A stretch of DNA of 64,000 bases, taken from assembly GCA_020637335.1 (NCBI GenBank), contig JACJWC010000010.1, forward strand, positions 62,001 through 126,000. The letters are read 5' to 3'. Positions 42,594 to 50,692 of this stretch are shown piece after piece. A model generated the notes under the pieces. The model worked only from the letters and a program-made list of their open reading frames with translations. It was not told the DNA's origin and searched no databases. Position 1 is the first letter of the stretch; each line of letters opens with the position of its first letter. The stretch comes from Acidobacteriota bacterium. GTDB lineage: Bacteria; Acidobacteriota; Holophagae; Acanthopleuribacterales; Acanthopleuribacteraceae. The position numbers and the translations under genes are program-made.

Positions 42594-43427
42594 ATGGATT
42601 TGAGACCCAAGCAAAATCCGGATCACTGGTGCTCAAAGCTCTACATCATTATTTTTGAGCACGACACACCCGCCGGCAAACGGTTTGACGAGTTTCTGAT
42701 CGCCTTGATTTTGCTGAGCGTTGTGACGGTGGTCATAGGCTCTGTCAAATCCTTACGGCTGACTTATGGCTCCCTCTTTTTCACGTTAGAGTGGGCCTTT
42801 ACGTTGATTTTCACAGTGGAATACCTGCTGCGTCTATTGTGTCACGGCCGACCACTTCGCTACATGGTCAGTTTTTTTGGCTGGATTGATATCCTGGCCA
42901 TTCTTCCGACCTACTTGGATCTCGTCATCCCCGGTGCCCACTATTTGATTGCCATTCGGATCTTGCGGGTTCTGCGGGTTTTTCGCATTTTAAAATTGAT
43001 TCACTACATTGGTGCAGCCGATTTGTTGATGAAGGCCATGGCGTCCAGTGCCCGAAAAATTGCCGTATTTTTGCTGGCAGTTTTGGCGTTGGTCGTGGTG
43101 TTGGGCAGCTTGATGTACGTTTTAGAAGGGGAGAAAAACGGGTTTACAAGCATTCCGGTAGGGATTTATTGGGCGATTGTAACCATGACGACGGTTGGTT
43201 ATGGCGATATTTCACCGGCAACGCCTGCGGGCCGCTTTTTAGCCGCCATGGTGATGTTATTGGGTTATGGGATAATCGCCGTTCCAACCGGAATCGTAAC
43301 CGTCGAAATGGGCGAATTGCGCAGAAAAGAAAGCAGTTTGACGATGTGCCAACGGTGTGGCGAAAAAAGACACCTCAGCCAGGCGCGTTATTGTCAAACC
43401 TGTGGGGAGCGGATTACAACCGATTAA
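42594..43427 (+). CDS. Voltage-gated potassium channel with C-terminal zinc ribbon
   Basis: A 277-residue six-helix Kv-type channel subunit. S1-S3 lie at about 35-125. S4 is RILRVLRVFRILKLIHYI (about 124-141), with regularly spaced arginines acting as voltage sensor. S5, pore helix and filter TTVGYGD (about 198-204) then S6 follow. After S6 a cytoplasmic tail ends in a four-Cys zinc ribbon, CQRCGEK...CQTCGER, which is unusual for the family. GGAGA precedes the ATG. It ends tail to tail with the sigma-operon secreted protein. Confidence 0.93.
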   Translation: MDLRPKQNPDHWCSKLYIIIFEHDTPAGKRFDEFLIALILLSVVTVVIGSVKSLRLTYGSLFFTLEWAFTLIFTVEYLLRLLCHGRPLRYMVSFFGWIDILAILPTYLDLVIPGAHYLIAIRILRVLRVFRILKLIHYIGAADLLMKAMASSARKIAVFLLAVLALVVVLGSLMYVLEGEKNGFTSIPVGIYWAIVTMTTVGYGDISPATPAGRFLAAMVMLLGYGIIAVPTGIVTVEMGELRRKESSLTMCQRCGEKRHLSQARYCQTCGERITTD

Positions 43428-44110
43428 TGCGCGCGGGTGTCAGGCGTTTCCTGCTTTTCTTTTTCGGTTGGTACGATTCCCTGGGCAAAGCGGGCTGTGT
43501 GGGTTGTGATAATCGGCGCATTTTGACCGACAGAATCCTGTTTCAGCGCACGAATTTGATCAGAACCCAACTTCAGGATAGAAACCCGACGTTGATTTTC
43601 TTTAACGGGCTCGAAAGTCGCATACACATAAGCCGGCTCATGTTCCTCGATGACCACGACCAAGGTTTCCTGATTGGGTAAACTGTTCAATTCCGTTAAC
43701 AGCTCCGGCAAAGTCTTTTCGACATGGGTCAGGACCTGATCATAGCTGGCCTCTTTAAGCGCATCTCGTTTGCTGATGACTTGTTTCCACATGCGCACCT
43801 TCTCGCTTAACTGCCCTTGATCAGCGGGTTGATTTTCGCCAATTTGTCGTTTTTCGGCATTCTGTTTTCGCGGGAATTCGGCGTCAAGCGCACTGGTCGT
43901 CTGCAATCGGTAACGAACGGGAATGACCACAAAAACGCCCTGACCGGCAACGTAATAGCCACGCACGGGATCGTTATTAAACACAGTAGCTTCAATGCCA
44001 AGCGCATTAATACCGCGCTGCAGTTGGTTTTCCATTCGGGCAATTTCTTGCCAAATGGGTTCTTGGGCGAGCAGATATCCACTCAGGAGAAAGAGGCCAA
44101 GCGTTTTCAT
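43424..44110 (-). CDS. Secreted protein of the ECF sigma operon
   Basis: A 228-residue protein with signal peptide MKTLGLFLLSGYLLAQ. The mature part starts with a helix (IWQEIARMENQLQRGI), then a strand-rich segment YYVAGQGVFVVIPVRYRLQ, a charged helical middle, and a C-terminal strand region around TLVVVIEEHEPAYVYATFEP. I recognise no family. Its ATG overlaps the anti-sigma stop (ATGA), so it is translated with the sigma and anti-sigma factors and probably belongs to their envelope response. Confidence 0.65.
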   Translation of the reverse strand: MKTLGLFLLSGYLLAQEPIWQEIARMENQLQRGINALGIEATVFNNDPVRGYYVAGQGVFVVIPVRYRLQTTSALDAEFPRKQNAEKRQIGENQPADQGQLSEKVRMWKQVISKRDALKEASYDQVLTHVEKTLPELLTELNSLPNQETLVVVIEEHEPAYVYATFEPVKENQRRVSILKLGSDQIRALKQDSVGQNAPIITTHTARFAQGIVPTEKEKQETPDTRAH

Positions 44111-44733
44111 TGGATCCTCCCTTTCACTTTTTGAGTTTCCAACATCTTTCCAATTTGGGTGCGGTAACTGGCCATCATAATCTCATTGTCCCGATCAACC
44201 TGATGCAGATTGCTCTCAATTTGACGACTGAATTCACTTAACTCAACGGCGCGTTCGTACTCGTAATTCTCCAAGCGATCCGATAATTGAGCATAGGCCA
44301 TTTGGTTCTGGACGGCCATAGCATCGAACAGCCGTTTTTCCATGGCAACCAATTGTTCCTGTAAGACTTCGACTTGTTCGTTTTGGGTTTTGGGTACGGC
44401 ACCCAGCACGGAAAACGACATGGAAAACCCTTCGCGGTTATAGTCGACACGAAAGCCAAGGATCGAAAAGACAATAAACACGGCTGCTGCTGCCAGCAAA
44501 AAACGGTTGGTCCAGGTTTTTCTGGCCATACTGCGGTAATTTAAACCGATTGGCGTGATGTTTTGGGGCACTTCCATTTTGCCCGCCTGGGCAAAGGTCA
44601 GCCCGGACTGAATCAAAGTAAAGCGACCGCGACAGGGTTCACACTCGGCCAAATGGGCACGCAACTCCGGCTGCTCGTCATCGGCCGAATCGAACAGCAG
44701 GTCAATAAGTTGCTCTTCGTTTAGATGTTTCAT
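44107..44733 (-). CDS. Membrane anti-sigma factor (zinc-finger type)
   Basis: A 208-residue single-pass membrane protein. The N-terminus has the ZAS-type motif HLAECEPCRG (H-x3-C-x2-C; about residues 27-34) that binds the ECF sigma factor. A transmembrane helix (about 77-95) follows RKTWTNR, and a periplasmic part rich in coiled coil (VEVLQEQLVAMEKRLFDAM and onward) makes up the rest. It overlaps the sigma gene upstream by ATGA, the standard arrangement for sigma/anti-sigma pairs. Signal and release protease are unknown. Confidence 0.87.
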   Translation of the reverse strand: MKHLNEEQLIDLLFDSADDEQPELRAHLAECEPCRGRFTLIQSGLTFAQAGKMEVPQNITPIGLNYRSMARKTWTNRFLLAAAAVFIVFSILGFRVDYNREGFSMSFSVLGAVPKTQNEQVEVLQEQLVAMEKRLFDAMAVQNQMAYAQLSDRLENYEYERAVELSEFSRQIESNLHQVDRDNEIMMASYRTQIGKMLETQKVKGRIQ

Positions 44734-45320
44734 TTTTTAAACCTCTCAAGAAATTGTTGTTGTCTAAATTGTCGACCCAACAACTCCAAAGCTTTGTAAA
44801 GACGTGATTTGATCGTGCTGATGGGCTCACCCAAAATGGAAGCGATTTGTTCAAAGGTCATCTCTTCAAACACTTTGAGGACCAAAACCGAGCGTTGATC
44901 GTTGGGCAGGCTTTCCAACGCCTGACGAACCATCGCACTATCGATCCGTTCCTGGACCGACGCCCAAACATCGGCCTCCTTGCGGGTGTCCTGCGCATCA
45001 AAACCCACCTCGGCAAGCTGATCGAGCGAAGTTTCCTGGCGCACTTTTAGGCGCCGGGTGTGGTCGATGCAATCATTCACAGCAATTCGGTACATCCAAG
45101 TCGAAAAGGCACATTCACCTTTAAACCGTCCCAGATTACGGAAAATTTTAAAGAAAATATCTTGAACAAGATCCAACGCCGTATCGTTATCGTGCACGTA
45201 GCGATACACCAGTTGGGTCACCTTATTTTGATAACGCTTGACTAGCGCATCAAAGGCTTCACTTTTTCCTTCTTGGGCCAATTGGACCAGTTCAACATCC
45301 ATCAATTGATTCATATCCAT
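44730..45320 (-). CDS. ECF-family RNA polymerase sigma factor
   Basis: A 196-residue ECF sigma factor. Region 2 is DALVKRYQNKVTQLVYRYV to LDLVQDIFFKIFRNLGRFKG and FSTWMYRIAVNDCIDHTRR; region 4 is LPNDQRSVLVLKVFEEMTFE and QIASILGEPISTIKSRLYKA with its helix-turn-helix. It directs polymerase to an extracytoplasmic-stress-type regulon and is held by the overlapping anti-sigma factor. An AGGTAGGA lies upstream of the start. ECF promoters usually include the sigma gene's own, but I could not identify a matching motif. Confidence 0.92.
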   Translation of the reverse strand: MDMNQLMDVELVQLAQEGKSEAFDALVKRYQNKVTQLVYRYVHDNDTALDLVQDIFFKIFRNLGRFKGECAFSTWMYRIAVNDCIDHTRRLKVRQETSLDQLAEVGFDAQDTRKEADVWASVQERIDSAMVRQALESLPNDQRSVLVLKVFEEMTFEQIASILGEPISTIKSRLYKALELLGRQFRQQQFLERFKK

Positions 45321-45388
45321 TCCTACCTGCCCCTACTCTTGGTAGCACGTTGGTTGGACGCCAAACCTGCAACCACAGTCGAAAAGTT

Positions 45389-46153
45389 TTATGGAGACAT
45401 GGACATTCTTTGCAAGATTCGCGCTGAGAGCGTTTGGTAAAGCTGAGCCAACTCCGGATCGCGCTCCTGCAACAAGGCGAAGTGCCGAGCGATTTGTTGG
45501 TGGTCACCGCGTGCGGCAGGTCCAGAAAAGGGTTTTTCCATATTTGGATCCAGCGCAGCAGCCAAACTTTGCCGAACTAGGGGAGCCAATGCATGGAGCG
45601 CGGATTGCCGATCTTGAACCAATCCTTCGAGTAAAAAAGCACCTTCACGAACCAGTAGACCCAGGAAATTGGAGGCGAGAACCGCGCTTAAATGGTACTG
45701 GGCCGCACAGACGTCCTCCAGATGCAGCACTTCACCCTGCCACAAATGGACCCACCGCGACAGCTCGCCAATCAGCTCGGCCGGTCCATTCAGGGCAAAG
45801 GTCAGGCCGGGAGGGAAAGCTTGGGGGTCCCGACTGGGAAAGCTACACAACGGGTGGAGCTTGCCGACTAAAACACCCTTTTTTGCAAGGTCTTGAAACA
45901 GGTTGACCGGGGTGGCACCCGAACAAAAAACCAGGTGTTTGGGCAAGCCGTGCTTCGGCATTGGCCATTTGGCGACCTGGTGCAGCACATCATCTGGAAG
46001 ACAAAGCAACACGGATCGATCAGCCCAGGACGCTGGCCAGCTTTTATGCCGGGCCGGCGGATCAATCTGGCATTCGACAGGGATCGCCTGCAACGAGGCG
46101 TACAGCGCCGAGCCTAACCGGCCCATGCCAACCAATAGCCACGGGTCAGACAC
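45389..46153 (-). CDS. Rossmann-fold protein with DUF2520-type C-terminus
   Basis: A 254-residue protein with an N-terminal dinucleotide-binding motif (LLVGMGRLGSALYASL) and a helical C-terminal half with DVCAAQYHLSAVLASNFLGLL, as in DUF2520 proteins related to pyrroline-5-carboxylate reductase and F420-dependent oxidoreductases. FCSGATPVNLF and GKLHPLCSF are the corresponding inner motifs. The GTG at 46153 overlaps the purB stop by 8 bases; the longer frame lies wholly inside purB. Reaction unknown. Confidence 0.75.
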   Translation of the reverse strand: MSDPWLLVGMGRLGSALYASLQAIPVECQIDPPARHKSWPASWADRSVLLCLPDDVLHQVAKWPMPKHGLPKHLVFCSGATPVNLFQDLAKKGVLVGKLHPLCSFPSRDPQAFPPGLTFALNGPAELIGELSRWVHLWQGEVLHLEDVCAAQYHLSAVLASNFLGLLVREGAFLLEGLVQDRQSALHALAPLVRQSLAAALDPNMEKPFSGPAARGDHQQIARHFALLQERDPELAQLYQTLSARILQRMSMSP

Positions 46154-47573
46154 GAATTTCGTCAGCCTGCACTTCGGCCGGGAAACGCAGCAGGATCGGA
46201 TCAACCTGTTCTTCCAAGAACTCGCCCACCTGTTCGGGCGCGCGACCGACATACAATTCTGGCCGCGCCAATTGGTTGAGCTGGTCGCGATCCAATGCAA
46301 AATCCGGATCGGCCGCAATGCGATCCAAAAGATCATTGTCCAAGCCTTCGCCTTTTACTTTTTGGCCTGCGGCAATACTGTGGACCCGAATGGCCTCATG
46401 TAGTTCCTGGCGGTCACCGCCCTGCTTCACGGCTTCCATCAAGATGTTCTCCGTCATCATAAATGGCAATTCATCTTCGATGTGACGCCGGATCATCTTG
46501 GGATAGACGACCATCTCTTTGGCGATATTTTCGTAGAGGATCAAGACGGCATCCATAGCCATAAACATCTCAGGTACGGAGATGCGTTTATTGGCCGAGT
46601 CGTCCAAAGTTCGTTCAAACCACTGGGTGGCCGCCGTGAAGGCCGGCGATTGTGCCGACGTAATGACGTATCGAGACAGGGCGCACATGCGCTCGCTGCG
46701 CATGGGATTGCGTTTGTAGGCCATGGCGGAAGAGCCAATTTGGGACTTTTCAAAGGGTTCCTCAATTTCCTTGAGGTGGGATAACAAGCGCAGATCGTGT
46801 CCAAACTTGCTGGTCGATTGGGCGAGCCCGGAAAGGACGCCAGCCACTTGAGCATCGACTTTTCGCGGATAGGTTTGGCCGGTCACGTAGGTCGGTGGCT
46901 GAAAACCAAAAGCCTCCGTTACCAGGCGATCCAACTCGCGCACCTTCTGATGGTCGCCATTAAACAACTCCAGGAAACTGGCTTGAGTCCCGGTTGTGCC
47001 TTTTACCCCGCGGAACTGCAGCCGTTCCAGTCGAAACGCCAGATCGTGATAATCGAGGAGCAGATCCTGGATCCACAGACAGGCCCGTTTCCCTACCGTG
47101 GTCAATTGAGCCGCCTGAAAATGGGTAAAGCCCAAAGTGGCCAGGCCGGAATGGGCCCGAGCAAACGCAGAAAGGGCGCGGATAACCGAGACCAATCTGC
47201 GCTGAATCAGCCGCATCGCCTCGCGTAACTGCAATAAATCGGTATTGTCACCCACAAACGCACTGGTCGCCCCTAAATGAATGATGCCCTTGGCTGAAGG
47301 TGCCTGAAGACCATAGGCATAAACATGGCTCATTACATCGTGCCGGGTTTCCTTTTCGCGTTGGGCTGCAACCTCAAAATTAATATTGTCCTGCTGGGCT
47401 TCCAGTTCCTGGATTTGGCCATCGCTTATCGGTAGACCCAGTTTCTGTTCGGCCTTCGCCAATTCAATCCACAATTTACGCCAGGTCCGAAACTTGAATT
47501 GGGGCGAGAAAATTGCACTCATCTGTTTGGAGCAGTAGCGCTCCACCAAGGGATTTTCAAATTGATCTTTCAT
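46146..47573 (-). CDS. purB: Adenylosuccinate lyase
   Basis: A 475-residue fumarase/aspartase-superfamily lyase catalysing two steps of purine synthesis (SAICAR to AICAR, adenylosuccinate to AMP). The signature GSSAMAYKRNPMRSERM with the catalytic serine loop is intact, as are HLGATSAFVGDNTDL and TGTQASFLELF. Length fits the class. It is the middle gene of a minus-strand run and overlaps the downstream Rossmann gene. Confidence 0.95.
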   Translation of the reverse strand: MKDQFENPLVERYCSKQMSAIFSPQFKFRTWRKLWIELAKAEQKLGLPISDGQIQELEAQQDNINFEVAAQREKETRHDVMSHVYAYGLQAPSAKGIIHLGATSAFVGDNTDLLQLREAMRLIQRRLVSVIRALSAFARAHSGLATLGFTHFQAAQLTTVGKRACLWIQDLLLDYHDLAFRLERLQFRGVKGTTGTQASFLELFNGDHQKVRELDRLVTEAFGFQPPTYVTGQTYPRKVDAQVAGVLSGLAQSTSKFGHDLRLLSHLKEIEEPFEKSQIGSSAMAYKRNPMRSERMCALSRYVITSAQSPAFTAATQWFERTLDDSANKRISVPEMFMAMDAVLILYENIAKEMVVYPKMIRRHIEDELPFMMTENILMEAVKQGGDRQELHEAIRVHSIAAGQKVKGEGLDNDLLDRIAADPDFALDRDQLNQLARPELYVGRAPEQVGEFLEEQVDPILLRFPAEVQADEIRV

Positions 47574-47585
47574 GCCGACCCTTTC

Positions 47586-48143
47586 TCAAACATCAAATTT
47601 TGCTTCTGGCGCATACTCGTAAAGCTTTTCGATGAGCAGGTCCAAACGATCCACGGGTGTGAAGCGGATCCGCCCGGTCACACCTTTGATTTCAGTGTGA
47701 AAAGCTCTGCCTTTGACCTCGCGAATATCATCCATATTCAAAATGCCCACCCCAAACAGACTGGCCATGAAATTTCCAGACAAGGTATTGGTTACCAAAA
47801 TGCGACTTTGGCCCAAATGGACTTGCAAACCCCACACATCGATCACCGCAGCGATCAAATACAACAACAGCAAAAAGGCCAGAATCCAGATGATGCCACC
47901 CAAGAGAAAGGCTTGGGTCACCCCGCCGCCATCGGCCTGGAAAATGCCCGGTAGTGACTTGATTTCAACGACCTTGACCCGAAACGCTTTGCTTAAAAAC
48001 ACAAAAAAGACCAGAAAGGCCGAGAAGAGAATCAGGACAAAGATACGCGTTCGTTGGTTATGGGTGAAGATGAGAAAAGAGTCATCCTGGTCGGATTCGC
48101 GATTCTCAACGGTCAAATCCATAGGCTGCAAAAAATCCTCCAT
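47586..48143 (-). CDS. Membrane protein with two helices and a PH-like C-terminus
   Basis: A 185-residue protein: polar N-terminus, a hydrophobic helix (about 35-53), a Gly-rich loop, a second helix (about 78-103), then a cytoplasmic beta-rich part (LQVHLGQSRILVTNTLSG, DIREVKGRAFHTEIKG, RIRFTPVDRLDLLIEKLYEY) resembling bacterial PH/YdbT-like domains. Function unknown. ATG at 48143 is used; a TTG two codons earlier is possible, and neither has a clear ribosome binding site. An extended -10 element lies about 25 bases upstream. purB follows by 12 bases. Confidence 0.6.
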   Translation of the reverse strand: MEDFLQPMDLTVENRESDQDDSFLIFTHNQRTRIFVLILFSAFLVFFVFLSKAFRVKVVEIKSLPGIFQADGGGVTQAFLLGGIIWILAFLLLLYLIAAVIDVWGLQVHLGQSRILVTNTLSGNFMASLFGVGILNMDDIREVKGRAFHTEIKGVTGRIRFTPVDRLDLLIEKLYEYAPEAKFDV

Positions 48144-48166
48144 CCCCAATAAGCGAAGCGGCCATC

Positions 48167-48175
48167 ATTCTAGCA
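48167..48175 (-). promoter_or_regulatory. Candidate extended -10 promoter (TGCTAGAAT)
   Basis: On the minus strand TGCTAGAAT, the same nonamer found before glutamate dehydrogenase, trpS and rpsA. It would start a transcript carrying the membrane protein, purB and the Rossmann gene with a leader under 20 nt. Confidence 0.45.
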
Positions 48176-48200
48176 AGGCTCCACCAATCCTAGAAGCACA

Positions 48201-48611
48201 TCAGCGGTCTTTTGCTTGGAACCACCCACCCATTTGCAGCTTCTCGAGGATCAACGCATTTGCAGGCGGAAAGGGAAACTGGCCCAGGTCCTGGACAGGA
48301 ACCCAACGTATCTCCTGCGCAGCGTGGGGTTTGGCTTCGCCTTCGAGCCAGCGGCAAGCGATAAAGGTGAATTGGATGTATCGATCCTCGAAGGCATAAC
48401 CATAATGGCAAATTTCACCCAAGGTCTCCACCTTGAGCGCACATTCCTCCACCAATTCGCGCAGTACGGTTTGCACGGCCGATTCGCCCTGCTGGATTTT
48501 CCCGCCCGGAAATTCCCAGAATCCGCCCATATGACTGGATTGCAGGCGACGCGCAATCAGGATGTACCCCGCTTTTTCCACGATACCAACTGCCACATCT
48601 ATATTTTTCAT
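48201..48611 (-). CDS. mutT: MutT-type Nudix hydrolase (8-oxo-dGTPase-like)
   Basis: A 136-residue Nudix protein. The Nudix box is GGKIQQGESAVQTVLRELVEEC, matching GX5EX7REUXEEXGU except for Cys at the penultimate Gly. The preceding GGFWEFPGGK is characteristic of MutT, which hydrolyses oxidised guanine nucleotides and prevents A:T to C:G transversions. GGAGCG lies upstream of the ATG. It follows rpsA after a strong terminator, so readthrough or its own promoter must express it. Confidence 0.87.
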   Translation of the reverse strand: MKNIDVAVGIVEKAGYILIARRLQSSHMGGFWEFPGGKIQQGESAVQTVLRELVEECALKVETLGEICHYGYAFEDRYIQFTFIACRWLEGEAKPHAAQEIRWVPVQDLGQFPFPPANALILEKLQMGGWFQAKDR

Positions 48612-48629
48612 TGCATTAGCGCTCCAACC

Positions 48630-48658
48630 AAAAAAAAAGGCTCGCCTGAGCGAGCCTT
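48630..48658 (-). terminator. Rho-independent terminator of rpsA
   Basis: On the minus strand AAGGCTCGC, loop TCAG, GCGAGCCTT, followed by a run of nine T in all. It lies 20 bases after the rpsA stop. Confidence 0.92.
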
Positions 48659-48677
48659 ATTTGTTGAGGTGTATCGA

Positions 48678-50537
48678 TTATTTAACGAAATGCTTCATGA
48701 CATCGCCAAGCGTAGCGCCACCTTTATCCTGGTTCTTGGTGAACTCATTGATGACTTTGCGCTCTTGAGCGGTGATCAGCTTGCGCACGCTCAGATCCAC
48801 TTTGCGTTCGCGATGGTTGACGCGGGCAATTGCTGCGTCAATCTCTTCGCCTTCTTTGTAATGATCAGAAGCTTTTTTGCCTTGCTCCAGGTTTAATTCG
48901 CTGTTGCGGATAAACCCTTCCACACTGCCATTCATCATCACGGCAATCCCGCCATCGGTCAGCTTGGAAACCGTGCATTTAACAATATCGCCAAGTTTTA
49001 GAGGTTTGGTGAAGTCGAGAAACGGATCGCTGGTCAATTGTTTAATGCCCAAAGATACCTTGTTGTTCTCGGAATCAACCGCCAGAACCACAACTTCCTC
49101 TTCCTGACCTTTTTTCACATAGTCGTGCGGGTTCGCATTGCGCTCACCCCATTTGAAATCAGAAATGTGGACCAGTCCATCCACGCCTTCTTCGATTTCA
49201 ATAAAGGCACCGAATTCGGTAATGTTGCGAACAACGCCCTTGACACGTGAGCCAACAGGAAAGCGTTCTGCTAGGCGTTCCCAGGGGTTTTCTTCGGTTT
49301 GGCGCAGGCTCAAAGAAACCTTGCGATTCTCCAAATCGACATCGAGAACCTTCACTTTAAGTTCCTGACCAATTTTCAGCATTTGGTTCGGGTTGCGAAC
49401 TTTTTTGGTCCAGCTCAGCTCGGACAAATGGACCAAGCCTTCAACACCGGGTTCCAATTCAACAAAGGCACCAAAACCGGTCAGATTCAGAACCTTGCCA
49501 TCGACAACGCTGCCAACGCGGTACTTTTCGAGCACGCTCAGCCAGGGATCCGGGTGGATCTGTTTCATACCCAAGCTGACTTTTTCGGTTTCTTTGTCCA
49601 AACGCAGGACCTTCACCTTGACGGCTTGATTGGGCTCAACCACTTCGCGCGGATTGCCAACCCGGCCCCAGGACATATCGGTAACGTGCAGCAGACCATC
49701 CAGCCCGCCTAAATCGATAAAGGCACCGTAATCGGTTACGTTTTTAACGGTTCCTTCAACAACGGCCCCTTCTTCAAGGGTTTCGAGCAGACGCTTGCGC
49801 GATTCTTCGTATTCGGCTTTAAGCAGGTCTTTGCGCGAAAGAATGATGTTCCCGCGTTTGCGCTGCAATTTGGTGATTTGAAATTGGGCCTTTTGGCCAA
49901 TTAAATCCTGAGGTTCGCGACCGGGATGCAACGTCGCCAAAGAGGTGGGCAGGAAGGCGCGAACACCGATATCCACGATGAATCCGCCCTTGACCTTTTC
50001 AATGACAACCCCATCAATGCACTCGTTATTGGCGCTTAAGTTTTCAATGGTGTCCCACATTTTGGAAACGCGTGCGCGTTCCCAGCTCAAATTGATGTAC
50101 GAGGTGTCCTTATTCGGACGCAGCACCATGACCTGGAGTTTGTCTCCATTTTTTACCGTCACATTGCCTTCAGCATCTTTTAGTTCCGCAATGGGTACCG
50201 CCCCTTCGGTTTGCGCACCGATATCCAAAACAACTTCAGTTTCGGAGATGGCGACGACAGCACCGTCTACAATGTCACCGGGACGATAATGTTTGTAATT
50301 GCTGTATTGATCCAACAATTCAGCAAAACTGGCCTCACCCTGTTCGGCCTCTGCGCTAACTTCAGTTTCTTCTGAAGTTTCTGTCGCAGGTTTAGATTCT
50401 TGAGTGGATGCGGAATCTTCAACCTTTTCTTTGGATTCAGCAACAGCGGGCTCCGTGGTTTCCACGGACTCAGCTGCGGTTGCATCACTGGCAACGTTTT
50501 CGGGTTGCGTCTCTTCGACGTGGTTTTGGTTGGTCAT
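48678..50537 (-). CDS. rpsA: 30S ribosomal protein S1
   Basis: A 619-residue S1 protein with six S1 RNA-binding domains (about residues 88-155, 170-240, 255-325, 340-412, 427-500 and 515-585). Repeats such as VKNVTDYGAFIDLGGLDGLLHVTDMSW and VLNLTGFGAFVELEPGVEGLVH are shown in part: YGAFIDLGG, FGAFVELEP, FGAFIEIEE. S1 unwinds and docks mRNA on the ribosome. A Glu/Thr/Ser-rich acidic extension of about 80 residues precedes the first domain and is longer than in E. coli. GGAGG lies 13 bases before the ATG, a loose spacing. Confidence 0.96.
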   Translation of the reverse strand: MTNQNHVEETQPENVASDATAAESVETTEPAVAESKEKVEDSASTQESKPATETSEETEVSAEAEQGEASFAELLDQYSNYKHYRPGDIVDGAVVAISETEVVLDIGAQTEGAVPIAELKDAEGNVTVKNGDKLQVMVLRPNKDTSYINLSWERARVSKMWDTIENLSANNECIDGVVIEKVKGGFIVDIGVRAFLPTSLATLHPGREPQDLIGQKAQFQITKLQRKRGNIILSRKDLLKAEYEESRKRLLETLEEGAVVEGTVKNVTDYGAFIDLGGLDGLLHVTDMSWGRVGNPREVVEPNQAVKVKVLRLDKETEKVSLGMKQIHPDPWLSVLEKYRVGSVVDGKVLNLTGFGAFVELEPGVEGLVHLSELSWTKKVRNPNQMLKIGQELKVKVLDVDLENRKVSLSLRQTEENPWERLAERFPVGSRVKGVVRNITEFGAFIEIEEGVDGLVHISDFKWGERNANPHDYVKKGQEEEVVVLAVDSENNKVSLGIKQLTSDPFLDFTKPLKLGDIVKCTVSKLTDGGIAVMMNGSVEGFIRNSELNLEQGKKASDHYKEGEEIDAAIARVNHRERKVDLSVRKLITAQERKVINEFTKNQDKGGATLGDVMKHFVK

Positions 50538-50628
50538 GGCGTAGAAAAATCCTCCGACTGTACTTCATCACCTGGGTATTTGCTTGGTCCGCAAAGACAT
50601 AGTCTGCTTGAAGACAAAGCAAGCCCCT

Positions 50629-50656
50629 ATTCTAGCAAAAAACCCGATCAGACCAA
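50629..50656 (-). promoter_or_regulatory. Promoter for rpsA
   Basis: On the minus strand TTGGTC (50656-50651), a 16-base spacer ending in TGC, and TAGAAT (50634-50629). The leader would be about 85 nt. The stretch ATCGGGTTTTTT-GCTAGAAT closely resembles that upstream of glutamate dehydrogenase. Confidence 0.6.
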
Positions 50657-50692
50657 GCCTTAATTGGGGAAAAACAAAATTACCAACCGAAA

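Noticed and set aside
45391..46485. Long plus-strand open frames antisense to the Rossmann gene and purB
   Set aside because: They are shadows of well-supported minus-strand genes; their translations are Arg/Pro/Ser-rich without family features.
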